Assembly (NCBI RefSeq): GCF_004348735.1
Contig: NZ_SMKT01000001.1
Coordinates: 1-64,000, forward strand
Direction: 5' to 3'
Source of the DNA: Actinomadura sp. KC06
GTDB lineage: Bacteria > Actinomycetota > Actinomycetes > Streptosporangiales > Streptosporangiaceae
Length of the DNA: 64,000 nt
In this document: piece by piece, positions 1 to 12,002 of the stretch
Layout of the letters: each line of letters starts with the position of its first letter
How positions within the stretch are numbered: position 1 is the first letter of the stretch
Translations under genes and position numbers: made by a program
The notes under the pieces: generated by a model
What the model was told of the DNA's origin: nothing
Seen by the model: the letters and a program-made list of their open reading frames with translations, nothing else
Databases searched by the model: none

Positions 1-89
1 GCACAGCCGATGGCGGGGGGGTGTGGGGGGTCGTCCCCCCACAGAAGGCACAGCCGATGGCGAGGGGTGTGGGGGGCGTCCTCCCCACA
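1..89. repeat. Two copies of a palindromic repeat unit at the window edge
   Basis: Two units about 47 bases apart share GCACAGCCGATGGCG (1-15 and 48-62) followed by a G-rich/C-rich palindrome. In unit 1 TGTGGGGGG (22-30) pairs perfectly with CCCCCCACA (35-43) around a TCGT loop. In unit 2 TGTGGGG (68-74) pairs with CCCCACA (83-89). The array may continue to the left of the window. A related palindrome lies near 63250. It looks like a small dispersed repetitive element; its function is unknown. Confidence 0.75.
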
Positions 90-149
90 ATTGACCAGCC
101 CGGCGCGTTGAGGGTCCGCCCCGCGCGCGGATCGGGAAGGATGAGCACC

Positions 150-545
150 ATGTGGATCGCTCCCGAACGCCGCAGCCTCAGCAGGTGGGCCGTGCCCGGG
201 CTCGTCCTGGGCGCGGGCGTGGTGGTCGGGGCCGTGCTGGCCGCCGACGGGCGGTCGGGCACGGCCCTCATCGCGCTCGCCGCGCTGGCCGGGTACGCGG
301 GGTACCTCGCGTACCGGCGCAACGAGCCGGCGCTGCCGATCAGCGAGGGCTTCGGCTCCGGCACTCGCGCCCGCGCGCATCTGCGGGCCGCGGCGATGAC
401 CGGCGACGTGCTGACCGTCGCGGTGGTCGGCGGGCTGACCGTCCAGGCCCTGCGCGGCGCCGACATCACCGCCTACGCGTGGCTCGCCGCCGTCGCCGGC
501 GTGACATATCTGCTGGCGGCGGTCGCGGGCGGTCGCGGCCTGTGA
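150..545 (+). CDS. Small integral membrane protein, unknown function
   Basis: The protein has 131 residues and is not assigned to a family. Hydrophobic stretches at about residues 12-30, 38-53, 83-100 and 108-125 suggest three or four membrane helices, with a short basic start (WIAPERRSLSR) and a polar middle loop. The ATG at 150 is preferred because GGGAAGG (134-140) sits nine bases upstream; an ATG at 141 is too close to that site. It stands alone between the repeat array and a gene with its own promoter region. No function can be inferred. Confidence 0.6.
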   Translation: MWIAPERRSLSRWAVPGLVLGAGVVVGAVLAADGRSGTALIALAALAGYAGYLAYRRNEPALPISEGFGSGTRARAHLRAAAMTGDVLTVAVVGGLTVQALRGADITAYAWLAAVAGVTYLLAAVAGGRGL

Positions 546-612
546 CCGCGCATGTCCTCTGAACTGCGAATATTGGGTTAACTTCGGCTGACACATCTAG
601 TTTCGTCGTGTA

Positions 613-1773
613 GTGGGGCGACATGATGCGGCTGTGTCAGCAGTCGATGCACTCGATGCCCTCCTCCCGGCCCGGGCGGTGTTCCATCCGGTCGTCGACC
701 TCGGCACCGGAACCGTCGTCGCGGTGGAGGCCCACGCACCGCCGGCCGGCCCGTCCGGCCCGATGCGGCCCGATCCGGCGGCCGAGGACGTGCGGCGCGC
801 GGTCGAGGCCGCCCGCGCCGCCTCCGGACTCGGCACGCCCCTGCCGCTGCAGATCGGCCTGCGCACCGAGACCCTCGCCCGCGGCGACGACCTCCTCGCC
901 GACCTGCACCGCGGGCTCGGCGACACCGGACGCCGCCCGCAGGAGATCATCATCTGCGTGTCGGGCGGGTTCCCGCCCGCGGCGCGCCCGCCCGTCACCG
1001 CCGCGCTGTCGGGGCTGCGCCGGACCGGCTACCTCGTCGGCCTCGCCGGCCTCGGCGCCGCCCACGCGCCGCTGGACCTGCTCGTGGACGGCGCGTCCTA
1101 CCTGCTGAAACTCGATCCCGAGCTGGCCCGCAGGTCGGTGTCGGAGCCGCGCCGCGCGGCGCTGGTCGGGAGCCTGGTCGAGCTGGCGCACCGCCTGGAG
1201 ACGCACGTCCTGGCGCCGCAGATGGCGACCCGGGAGCAGGTGCTGCACATGCGGGACGCGGGGGTGCGGCTCGTCCAGGGGCCCGCGCTGGCGCCGCCGG
1301 AGTGGCGGCCGGGGATGCCGATCCACATCCCGGTCGCGGCCGCCGAGGAGCAGTCGCGTCCCGACCCTGGGCTGGGTCTGGGGCCGCGGGTCTCGGAGTT
1401 CACCCTCCCGGCGGTGACGCTGCCGCACACGGCGACCGCGGGCGAGGTCCTCAACGCGCTGAACGCCGAGTCCGGCATCACCAGCATCGTCCTGGTCGAC
1501 GACCGGCAGCGGCCCCGCTGCACCGTGGACCGGACGCGCTTCCTGCTGCGCCTGTCCGGCGCGTACGGGCACGCGCTGCACGCCCGCCGTCCCGCCGCGC
1601 GGCTGGCCGACGCGCCCCGGCTCGTGCCGCGCACCGTCCCGGCGGTCGCGGCGCTGCGGGCCGCCGGGCGGGAGGACGAGCGCGTCTACGACGACCTGGT
1701 CGTGGTGGACGAGGTCGGGCGCTGCCTCGGCATCGTCCGCGTCGCCGACCTGATCCGCAGCCTGTCCAGCTGA
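613..1773 (+). CDS. Degenerate EAL-domain protein with C-terminal CBS-like domain
   Basis: The 386-residue protein has an EAL-like domain (about 15-255) and a CBS-pair-like domain (about 260-386). The fold landmarks are visible: FHPVVDLGTG near the start, a KLDPEL segment, and GVRLVQGPALAPP near the domain end. The catalytic signature EAL reads EAH, and the usual metal-binding segments (D-F-G-T-G, and the Glu of the AEGVE loop) are replaced by GLGAAH and LAPQMAT. Cyclic-di-GMP hydrolysis is therefore unlikely; ligand binding or signalling is more plausible. No signal peptide or membrane helix is seen. The start is uncertain: GTG 613 has no ribosome site, and GTG 634, six bases after CATGAT, is a leaderless alternative. 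Confidence 0.65.
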   Translation: MGRHDAAVSAVDALDALLPARAVFHPVVDLGTGTVVAVEAHAPPAGPSGPMRPDPAAEDVRRAVEAARAASGLGTPLPLQIGLRTETLARGDDLLADLHRGLGDTGRRPQEIIICVSGGFPPAARPPVTAALSGLRRTGYLVGLAGLGAAHAPLDLLVDGASYLLKLDPELARRSVSEPRRAALVGSLVELAHRLETHVLAPQMATREQVLHMRDAGVRLVQGPALAPPEWRPGMPIHIPVAAAEEQSRPDPGLGLGPRVSEFTLPAVTLPHTATAGEVLNALNAESGITSIVLVDDRQRPRCTVDRTRFLLRLSGAYGHALHARRPAARLADAPRLVPRTVPAVAALRAAGREDERVYDDLVVVDEVGRCLGIVRVADLIRSLSS

Positions 1774-1826
1774 AGGCCGTCCGCCGGCCTCCGGGCATCC
1801 GCCGCGCTGAGATCCTTTCTGGGGCG

Positions 1827-2504
1827 TCAGACCGCCCCGGGTGATCCTTTATGCGGATCGGTCCCGGAAAGCCCGGTGGCGGCCGTCTCCTGCGCGAAGA
1901 TGGCCGCCTGGACGCGGCTGGCCAGCCCCAGCTTCGCGAGGATGCGGCTGACATGGGTCTTGGTGGTCGTCTCCGCCATGTCCAGCCGGGCCGCGATCTG
2001 CCCGTTCGACAGGCCCTCCCCCAGGCACGCGAACACCTCCCGCTCCCGCGGCGTCAGCTCCGCGAGCCCCGGCGCGGACGGGTCGGCCGCCGGGCGGGCG
2101 GAGAAGGCGCCGATCAGCCGCCGGGTGACCTTGGGCGCGATGATCCCCTCGCCGGCCGCGACCGTCCGCACGGCGTCCACCAGCCTGTCGGCGTCGACGT
2201 CCTTGAGCAGGAACCCGGCCGCGCCCGCCCGCAGCGCGCCGAACACGTACTCGTCCATGTCGAACGTGGTCAGCACCAGCACGTCCGCGATGCCCGCGAT
2301 CTCCCGGGTCGCGGCGATGCCGTCCAGGCGGGGCATGCGGACGTCCATCAGCACCACGTCCGGCCGCAGCTCCCGCGCCAGCTCCACTGCCTGGACCCCA
2401 TCAGCGGCCTCGCCAACCACCCGGATCCCCGGCGCCGCGCCGAGGATCAGCACCAGCCCCGCCCGCACCGCCGCCTGATCGTCCGCGACCAGAACCTCGA
2501 TCAT
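1827..2504 (-). CDS. NarL/FixJ-family response regulator
   Basis: This 225-residue DNA-binding response regulator has a receiver domain (about 1-120) with acidic residues D8/D9, phospho-acceptor D54 in VLMDVRMPRLDG, and the conserved Lys in GFLLKD. A LuxR-type helix-turn-helix follows (about 145-205: LTPREREVFACLGEGLSNGQIA). It starts 16 bases after the stop of the histidine kinase upstream on the same strand, so the two form a kinase-regulator operon. Its stop faces the EAL-CBS gene. The signal and targets are unknown; such pairs often control adjacent transporters, but none is adjacent here. Confidence 0.92.
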   Translation of the reverse strand: MIEVLVADDQAAVRAGLVLILGAAPGIRVVGEAADGVQAVELARELRPDVVLMDVRMPRLDGIAATREIAGIADVLVLTTFDMDEYVFGALRAGAAGFLLKDVDADRLVDAVRTVAAGEGIIAPKVTRRLIGAFSARPAADPSAPGLAELTPREREVFACLGEGLSNGQIAARLDMAETTTKTHVSRILAKLGLASRVQAAIFAQETAATGLSGTDPHKGSPGAV

Positions 2505-2520
2505 GACGCCCTCGCTCCGG

Positions 2521-3699
2521 TCATCGGGTCTCCGTGAACTGCTGGTCGACGGGCAGCTCGGCGTGCACGCGCCACCGTCCGGCGGCGGTGTCGGGCCCGG
2601 CGTCGAACTCCCCGGCCAGCATCACCGCGCGCTCGCGCATCCCCACCAGCCCGCTGCCGGTGCCGGGCAGCCGCGCAGCGTCCGCCCCGAGCGGGCTCAG
2701 CACGTCGATCACCACGCTGCGCCGCGTGTACTCGACGCGGACGTCGGCGCTGCCGGGACCGGCGTGCTTCAGCGCGTTCGTCAGCGCCTCCTGCACGATC
2801 CGGTACGCGGCCAGCTCCACCGCGGCGGGCAGCTCCGGCGGCTCCCCGGCGACTTCCAGCCGCGCCGACAGGTCGGACCGCGCCGTGTGCCGGACGAGCC
2901 GTCCGAGCTCCGCCAGCCGCGGCCGCGCCGCCGGATCCTCCTCGCCGTCCCCGTCCCGCAGCAGCCCGATCATCCGGCGCATCTCCGCGAGGCCCTGGAC
3001 GCTGTTCTCCCGGATGACCTCCATCGCCCGCTCGATCCCCTCCCGGTCGAGGCCGGGCACCTTCAGCACGGCCGACGAGTGCAGCGCCACGGCGCTCAGA
3101 TGGTTGGCGATCACGTCGTGCAGCTCGCGCGCCATCCGAGCCCGCTCGGCGGTCACGGCGGCCCGCCGGTCCAGCTCCGCGAGCCGCGCCACCTGCTCGG
3201 CGCGCTGCCTCTCCGCCTCCGCCCGGAACCGGTGCTCCCGGACGGCCATCGCCGTCAGCACCGGCGCGACCCACACCACCCCGGCGACCGACCCGCCGAC
3301 CACCCCGACGGCGACGTCGCGCAGCCCGATCCCGGTGCCGGCCGCGACCATCAGCGACGCCACCACGGTCGTGCCGAGCAGCCACTCCGCGGTCCGGCGC
3401 CGCCCGTAGAGGCTCGCCGCGTACAGCGCGTCCCCGTAGATCATCGCGGTGGCGATGCCCGGGCCCATCAGCACGTCGGCGACGTTGAACGGCGTCGCCA
3501 CCGCCAGCGCGGTCAGCGGCGCCGTCCGCCGCATCAGCAGCGCCGAGCACAGCCCGAGGAGCGGGACGAGGCGCGCCCACACCGGCGGGTCCCAGTCCTG
3601 CGACCACGTCGAGTAGCCGTGCACCGCGAGCATGAGCAGCCCACCGGCCAGCGCCGCCGCGGCGACGAGCGCGTCCTTGCGGGTGGTGAGCCTGTGCAC
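2521..3699 (-). CDS. Two-component sensor histidine kinase, NarL-partner (HisKA_3) type
   Basis: The 392-residue membrane kinase has an N-terminal part (about 1-150) with some five hydrophobic helices, then a coiled-coil linker and a HisKA_3 dimerisation domain carrying the phospho-accepting His in ELHDVIANHLSAVALH. A HATPase_c domain follows (EALTNALKHAG N-box; GSGLVGMRERA G-box). No periplasmic sensor domain of any size is visible, so the signal is probably sensed in the membrane. The GTG start lies six bases after TGAGAT, so a leaderless start is possible. It is co-transcribed with the regulator downstream. Confidence 0.9.
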   Translation of the reverse strand: MHRLTTRKDALVAAAALAGGLLMLAVHGYSTWSQDWDPPVWARLVPLLGLCSALLMRRTAPLTALAVATPFNVADVLMGPGIATAMIYGDALYAASLYGRRRTAEWLLGTTVVASLMVAAGTGIGLRDVAVGVVGGSVAGVVWVAPVLTAMAVREHRFRAEAERQRAEQVARLAELDRRAAVTAERARMARELHDVIANHLSAVALHSSAVLKVPGLDREGIERAMEVIRENSVQGLAEMRRMIGLLRDGDGEEDPAARPRLAELGRLVRHTARSDLSARLEVAGEPPELPAAVELAAYRIVQEALTNALKHAGPGSADVRVEYTRRSVVIDVLSPLGADAARLPGTGSGLVGMRERAVMLAGEFDAGPDTAAGRWRVHAELPVDQQFTETR

Positions 3700-3849
3700 G
3701 CCTCCATCTCAGCATCCCCGCGCGAGAACCTCGTCCACCGGGATGACGAGCACGCGTACATCCTTCGGACGACCCCCGGAACCCCCACCGCGGACGACGA
3801 TTTCCGCCCGTCCCGCGCGGACGATGGAACCATCGAGAAAGGACTCCAC

Positions 3850-4392
3850 GTGCTCATCGCGATCATCGCCGCCTGCGAGATCGGCTTCTGGGTCGTCCTC
3901 GCCGCCGGCCTCGTCGCCCGCTACGTCCTGCGCCTCCGCCGGACCGGCGCGGCGCTCCTGGTGTGCGTCCCCCTGGTCGACGTGGCCCTGCTGGCGGCCA
4001 CCGCGATCGACCTCCAGGGCGGCGGGACGGCGGGCTTCGCCCATGGCCTCGCCGCCGCCTACATCGGCTATTCGATCGCGTTCGGGCACAGCATGGTCCG
4101 GTGGGCCGACGAGCGCTTCGCGCACCGCTTCGCCGGCGGCCCGCCGCCCCGCGGCAAGCCCGGCCACGGCCGGGCCCGCACCCGCTACGAATGGCGCGAG
4201 TTCGGGAAGGCGGCGATCGCCACCGCCATCGCCTGCGGCCTGCTCCTCACGATGATCGCCTGGGTCGGCGACCCCGGCCGCACCGAGGCCCTCAACGGCT
4301 GGCTCGCCCGCCTCGGCATGGTCCTGGCGATCTGGTCGCTATGGCCGATCACCCACACCCTCTGGCCGGCGAAGCCCAGTACGCACACGTGA
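3850..4392 (+). CDS. Integral membrane protein, unknown function
   Basis: The 180-residue protein has about five predicted membrane segments: IIAACEIGFWVVLAAGLVA, ALLVCVPLVDVALLAAT, HGLAAAYIGYSIAFG, AAIATAIACGLLLTMIAW and LGMVLAIWSLWPI. A hydrophilic loop rich in Arg, Gly and Pro (about 95-117) separates the last two. The start is GTG 3850, because GAGAAAGGA (3834-3842) precedes it; the same frame stays open far upstream but antisense to the kinase, so that extension is not real. It resembles uncharacterised actinobacterial membrane proteins. It is divergent from the kinase and convergent with the suf operon. Confidence 0.7.
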   Translation: MLIAIIAACEIGFWVVLAAGLVARYVLRLRRTGAALLVCVPLVDVALLAATAIDLQGGGTAGFAHGLAAAYIGYSIAFGHSMVRWADERFAHRFAGGPPPRGKPGHGRARTRYEWREFGKAAIATAIACGLLLTMIAWVGDPGRTEALNGWLARLGMVLAIWSLWPITHTLWPAKPSTHT

Positions 4393-4418
4393 GGCCGCGC
4401 CCTCGCGGGGCGCGGCCT
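4392..4418. terminator. Bidirectional hairpin between convergent genes
   Basis: AGGCCGCGCCC (4392-4402) pairs with GGGCGCGGCCT (4408-4418), an 11-bp perfect stem with a five-base loop, between the plus-strand membrane gene and sufT. The T after it gives only a short T stretch on the plus strand, so it is a GC-hairpin terminator rather than a classic U-tract one. Confidence 0.7.
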
Positions 4419-4436
4419 TCGTGCGAGCGGTGCGGG

Positions 4437-4757
4437 TCAGACGTTGAAGCCGAGGGCGCGGAGCTGGTCGCGGCCCTCGTCGGTGATCTTGTCGGGGCCC
4501 CACGGGGGCAGCCACACCCAGTTGATCTTGACGTCCTTGACCATGCCCTCCAGGGCGCTGTGGGCCTGGTCCTCGATCACGTCGGTGAGCGGGCAGGCGG
4601 CGCTGGTGAGGGTCATGTCCAGGGTCGCGACCTCGTCGGCGATGGTGACGCCGTACACCAGGCCGAGGTCGACGACGTTGATGCCGAGTTCGGGGTCGAC
4701 GACGTCCTTGAGGGCCTCGAGGACGTCCTCTTCGGGGACGGCCGTTTCGGTGGTCAT
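4437..4757 (-). CDS. sufT: SufT/MIP18-family iron-sulfur assembly protein
   Basis: The 106-residue DUF59 (MIP18-like) protein is the usual last gene of actinobacterial suf operons and helps maturation of Fe-S proteins. Visible hallmarks are DPELGINVVDLGLVYG at residues 20-35 and the conserved Cys in SAACPL, followed by a WLPPWGPDKIT tail that is typical of the family. The ATG at 4757 overlaps the sufU stop by four bases (ATGA), which fixes the start; a longer in-frame start inside sufU is unlikely. A strong hairpin follows the gene. Confidence 0.92.
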   Translation of the reverse strand: MTTETAVPEEDVLEALKDVVDPELGINVVDLGLVYGVTIADEVATLDMTLTSAACPLTDVIEDQAHSALEGMVKDVKINWVWLPPWGPDKITDEGRDQLRALGFNV

Positions 4758-5212
4758 GATGCCTCTCCGAGTGCGCGGGCGGTCGCGTCCTTCCACGCCA
4801 TCCAGGCGAGCAGGGCGCATTTGATGCGGGCGGGGTACTTGGAGACCCCGGCGAAGGCGATGGCGTCCTCCAGGACGTCCTCGTCGGGCTCGACGTCCTG
4901 GCCGCGCGACTGCATCAGCGCGCGGAACTCCTCGCCGACCGCCATCGCCTCCTTGACGGACTTCCCGATGACCAGGTCCGACATCACCGACGCGCTGGCC
5001 TGGCTGATCGAGCAGCCCATCGCGTCGTAGGACACGTCGGCGACCGTGGCGTCCTGGCCGTCGCCGTCCAGGTGGACGCGCAGCGTCACCTCGTCCCCGC
5101 AGGTCGGGTTGACGTGGTGCGCCTCGCCCTCGAACGGCTCACGCAACCCCTTGTGATGGGGGTTGCGGTAATGGTCCAGGATGACCTCCTGGTACATCGC
5201 CTCCAGGTGCAT
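4754..5212 (-). CDS. sufU: SufU, zinc-dependent sulfur transfer protein
   Basis: SufU accepts sulfur from the cysteine desulfurase SufS and passes it to the SufBCD scaffold. The 152 residues carry the zinc-site ligands of the family: C38 and D40 (PTCGD), C67 (MGCSIS) and C132 (IKCALLAW). The insert between the last two cysteines has the length usual for Gram-positive SufU rather than for IscU. It lies 54 bases after sufS and overlaps sufT, so it is co-translated with the end of the operon. Confidence 0.95.
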   Translation of the reverse strand: MHLEAMYQEVILDHYRNPHHKGLREPFEGEAHHVNPTCGDEVTLRVHLDGDGQDATVADVSYDAMGCSISQASASVMSDLVIGKSVKEAMAVGEEFRALMQSRGQDVEPDEDVLEDAIAFAGVSKYPARIKCALLAWMAWKDATARALGEAS

Positions 5213-5266
5213 GTGGTCCTCTCCAAGGCTCTCTCGCTACAACAGGGCAGGTCTCGGGGCTGTTCC

Positions 5267-8767
<3,501 letters not shown>

Positions 8768-8768
<1 letters not shown>

Positions 8769-10180
8769 CAGCCGACGGCTCCTTCCATCTGCAGCTCGAT
8801 GAGCCGGTTCAGCTCAAGGGCGTACTCCATGGGCAGCTCGCGCGCGATCGGCTCGACGAACCCGCGCACGATCATCGCCATCGCCTCGTCCTCGGTGAGG
8901 CCGCGGCTCATCAGGTAGAACAGCTGCTGCTCGGACACCTTGGAGACGGTGGCCTCGTGGCCCATCTCGACGTCGTCTTCGCGGACGTCGACGTACGGGT
9001 AGGTGTCGGACCGGCTGATCTGGTCGACGAGCAGCGCGTCGCACTTCACGGTGGACTTGCTGTGCTCGGCGCCCTCCTGGATCTGCACCAGCCCCCGGTA
9101 GGACGTGCGGCCCCCGCCGCGCGCCACCGACTTGGAGATGATGCTGGAGGAGGTGTTCGGCGCGGCGTGCACCATCTTGGCGCCCGCGTCCTGGTGCTGG
9201 TCCTCGCCCGCGAACGCGATCGACAGGGTCTCGCCCTTGGCGTGCTCGCCGAGCAGGTACACCGCCGGGTACTTCATGGTGACCTTGGAGCCGATGTTGC
9301 CGTCGACCCACTCCATCGTCGCGCCCTCGTAGGCGACGGCGCGCTTGGTCACCAGGTTGTAGACGTTGTTGGACCAGTTCTGGATGGTCGTGTAGCGGAC
9401 GCGGGCGTCCTTCTTCACGACGATCTCCACGACGGCGGAGTGCAGCGAGTCCGACTTGTAGATCGGGGCGGTACAGCCCTCGACGTAGTGGACGTAGGAG
9501 CCCTCGTCGGCGATGATCAGCGTCCGCTCGAACTGGCCCATGTTCTCGGTGTTGATCCGGAAGTAGGCCTGGAGCGGGATCTCGACGTGCACGCCCGGCG
9601 GGACGTAGATGAACGAGCCGCCCGACCACACGGCGGTGTTGAGCGCGGCGAACTTGTTGTCGCCGACAGGGATCACCGAGCCGAAGTACTCCTGGAAGAT
9701 CTCCGGGTGCTCGCGCAGGCCGGTGTCGGTGTCGAGGAAGATGACGCCCTTCTCCTCAAGGTCCTCGCGGATCTTGTGGTAGACGACCTCCGACTCGTAC
9801 TGCGCGGCGACGCCGGCGACGAGGCGCTGCTTCTCCGCCTCGGGGATGCCGAGCTTGTCGTAGGTGTTCTTGATGTCCTCGGGCAGCTCCTCCCAGGAGC
9901 CGGCCTGCTGCTCGGTGGAGCGGACGAAGTACTTGATGTTGTCGAAGTCGATGGCCGACAGGTCCGAGCCCCAGGTGGGCATCGGCTTCTTGTCGAACAG
10001 GCGCAGCCCCTTGAGGCGGAGGGCGAGCATCCAGTCGGGCTCGTCCTTCTTGCCCGAGATGTCGCGGACGACGTCCTCGTTCAGGCCGCGCCGCGCCGAG
10101 GCCCCGGCCTCGTCGGAGTCGGCCCAGCCGAACTTGTACTTGTCGAGCCCCTCCAGTTCGGGGTGGGCTGCCGTAGTCAT
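8768..10180 (-). CDS. sufB: SufB, Fe-S assembly scaffold subunit
   Basis: SufB is the main scaffold protein on which [4Fe-4S]/[2Fe-2S] clusters are built. Its 470 residues are of the usual length and show the family pattern: [14 protein letters not shown] with the conserved Cys, [13 protein letters not shown], and the C-terminal [19 protein letters not shown] shared with SufD. No intein interrupts the gene, unlike in some mycobacteria. The ATG overlaps the sufR stop (ATGA) and has GGAGG eleven bases upstream, so sufR and sufB are one transcript. Confidence 0.97.
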
Positions 10181-11001
10181 AGGGAGGTCCCTCCGGACTC
10201 CTCGTCACTGATCAGTGGTCGCTCGGGGGACGCGGCTCCCCGGTCCCCCGGGTCGTGCTCCTCGCCTCCGGTCCCGCACAGGGAGCGGGGACTGACGTGG
10301 GTGGTGCATATGCCGTCGCCGTGGGCGATCGTGGCCAGCCGCTGGACGGGGGTGCCCAGCAGGCGGCTGAACGCCTCGGTCTCGGCCTCGCACAGCTGCG
10401 GGAACTCCGCGGCGACGTGCGCGACGGGGCAGTGGTGCTGGCACAGCTGCTCGCCGCCGCCCGGCTGGGGCGCCTTGGCCGCGGCGGCCGCGTAGCCGTC
10501 GCCGGACAGCGCCTCGGCGAGCGTGCGGACCCGCTGGTTGGGCGGGGCCTGCTGCACGACGGGCCGGTAGCGGCGCTCCAGGTCGGCGATCTGGCGCCGG
10601 GCGAACTCGGCGACCGCGTGGTCGCCGGCCGTCTCGGCGATGAACCGCAGCGCGCTGGTCGCCAGGTCGTCGTAGGCGTGCACGAACGCGTTGCGCCCGG
10701 CGTCGGTGATCGCGAACCACTTGGCGGGACGTCCCCGGCCGCGCCGGGCCTGCGGCGCCCGCGCCTTGCGGACCTCGATCATGCCGTCGGCCAGCAGCGC
10801 GTCCAGGTGCCGGCGGATGGCGGCGGGCGTGAGGCCGACGCGCTCCCCCAGCGTGGACGCCGTGACCGGACCGTGTTCGAGAATGAGCCGGGCCACTCGC
10901 GCGCGTGTGTCACGCTCGGTGTGGGCGGGCACGGAAGGCACGCCGAGGGACCGCGCGGTGGCGGCCTCTGCGCTGGTCCGGTCCTCGCTCACGTTTTTCA
11001 C
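10177..11001 (-). CDS. sufR: SufR, Fe-S cluster-sensing repressor of the suf operon
   Basis: This 274-residue winged-helix regulator heads the suf operon. A helix-turn-helix lies at about residues 30-95 ([21 protein letters not shown]), a coiled middle follows, and the C-terminal region has the cluster-binding cysteines C-x3-C-x12-C and a further Cys in HGDGICTTH. The family represses suf when its cluster is intact. The start chosen is GTG 11001, which lies six bases after a CACACT -10 box and inside the SufR-type operator, implying a leaderless autoregulated mRNA; GTG 10992 is the alternative. The gene overlaps sufB. Confidence 0.9.
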   Translation of the reverse strand: MKNVSEDRTSAEAATARSLGVPSVPAHTERDTRARVARLILEHGPVTASTLGERVGLTPAAIRRHLDALLADGMIEVRKARAPQARRGRGRPAKWFAITDAGRNAFVHAYDDLATSALRFIAETAGDHAVAEFARRQIADLERRYRPVVQQAPPNQRVRTLAEALSGDGYAAAAAKAPQPGGGEQLCQHHCPVAHVAAEFPQLCEAETEAFSRLLGTPVQRLATIAHGDGICTTHVSPRSLCGTGGEEHDPGDRGAASPERPLISDEESGGTSL

Positions 11002-11012
11002 AACATCAGTGT
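10998..11012 (-). promoter_or_regulatory. SufR-type operator ACACT-N5-TGTGA
   Basis: On the minus strand ACACT, five bases, then TGTGA is an exact fit to the inverted repeat reported for mycobacterial SufR. It covers the end of the proposed -10 box and the translation start of sufR, so binding would block RNA polymerase directly. Confidence 0.75.
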
Positions 11013-11013
11013 G
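11008..11013 (-). promoter_or_regulatory. -10 box (CACACT) of sufR, leaderless
   Basis: CACACT on the minus strand ends six bases before GTG 11001, the spacing seen at the other leaderless genes of this window. No convincing -35 element is visible. Confidence 0.5.
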
Positions 11014-11061
11014 CCGTAATTCCTTCCCGCCAAACACCGGTTTCCCGATGTCGTGCCTCAC

Positions 11062-11080
11062 GCAGGCAAGCCTTACCTAA
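11062..11080 (-). promoter_or_regulatory. DtxR/IdeR-like iron box upstream of sufR
   Basis: The minus-strand 19-mer beginning TTAGGTAAGGCTTGCC matches the known DtxR/IdeR consensus (TTAGGTTAGGCTAACCTAA) at about 14 of 19 positions, with a perfect left half and a weak right half. It lies about 60-80 bases upstream of the sufR start and overlaps the 3' end of the stress-protein gene. DtxR control of sufR is known in Corynebacterium. Confidence 0.55.
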
Positions 11081-12002
11081 CCTGCGGCTTCGCACCGGGA
11101 ACGGCACCGGAAGCGGTGGCGGCTCCGCGCGGCATGAGGAGCACCGGGCAGGACGCGGCGCGGACGATCTTGCCGGAGCTCTCCCCGAGGAAGACCTTGC
11201 GCAGCGGCCCGTCATGGCTGGACAGGCAGGCCAGCACCTCGCCGGGCAGCATATCGACGGTGCCGAGGGTCTTGGCGATGCCCGTCCCGACGGCCGCCAG
11301 GTGCTCGACCGGCGTCCCGGCGCCGCCGAGGCGGGCGGCGGCGGCGCGCAGGTCCTCGTCGGCCTGGGCCGCCTGGCGGTCCAGGACGCCGCCCGCGTCC
11401 TTGAACTTCGCCGCGATGCCGGGCGGCCGCAGCACGAGGGTGAGGAGCCGCATCGGCACGTCCAGCGCGGCGGCGATCTCCGCGGCGGCCGACAGCGGGC
11501 CGTCCGCGTCCTTGCGCCGCCAGTACGCGACGGTCATGCGCTCGAACCGGCCGGGCAGGTCATCGGCGTAGCCGCGCGGGGCGAGCAGGACGGGGACGGG
11601 CGAGCCGTGCAGGAGCTGGTCGGCGGTGCTGCCGATGGCGATCCGCCCGCGCCGCCCGCGCGGCGCCGAGCCGATGACGATCAGGTCGGCGGCGGCGTCC
11701 CTGGCGATCTCGATGAGCCCGCGCCCGCTGCCCCGGTGGGAGTGGACGCGGAGCGTCACGTCCGATTCCGGCACGTCCGACTCGGCGAGCTTCCCCGCGG
11801 CCTCCGTGAGCGCCGCCTGCGACTCGCCCTTGAGGTAGGCGACCCATTCGGCGTCGACGGAGCCGGGCCCGCGCGCGGGCCACGGCGGCGGATGGACGTT
11901 CGCGACCGCCAGCGAGGCGCCCGCCGCCCGGACGACCAGCGCCGCCAGCGCGAGGGCGTCGGCGCCGCGGTCGTCGGGCGAGTAGCCGACCAGCACCCTC
12001 AT
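11073..12002 (-). CDS. Tandem universal stress protein (UspA family)
   Basis: The 309-residue protein holds two Usp domains (about 1-145 and 150-295). The first begins MRVLVGYSPDDRGADAL and has an ATP-binding-type GSAPRGRRGRIAIGSTADQLL motif. The second ends with ESSGKIVRAASCPVLLM, a divergent version of the same motif. Its ATG overlaps the permease stop (ATGA), so it is the last gene of the arginine deiminase operon. Dual-domain Usps often mark hypoxia or dormancy responses in actinobacteria, which fits the operon; that role is inference. The stop codon overlaps the iron box of sufR. Confidence 0.88.
   Translation of the reverse strand: MRVLVGYSPDDRGADALALAALVVRAAGASLAVANVHPPPWPARGPGSVDAEWVAYLKGESQAALTEAAGKLAESDVPESDVTLRVHSHRGSGRGLIEIARDAAADLIVIGSAPRGRRGRIAIGSTADQLLHGSPVPVLLAPRGYADDLPGRFERMTVAYWRRKDADGPLSAAAEIAAALDVPMRLLTLVLRPPGIAAKFKDAGGVLDRQAAQADEDLRAAAARLGGAGTPVEHLAAVGTGIAKTLGTVDMLPGEVLACLSSHDGPLRKVFLGESSGKIVRAASCPVLLMPRGAATASGAVPGAKPQVR

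Noticed and set aside
1774..1838. Terminator between the EAL-CBS gene and the response regulator
   Set aside because: GGGGCG/CGCCCC at 1821-1838 overlaps the regulator's stop codon and has no T-run downstream in either direction.
2503..3849. Upstream extension of the membrane gene at 3850
   Set aside because: The extension is antisense to the histidine kinase and lacks hydrophobic or domain structure; GTG 3850 has a ribosome site.
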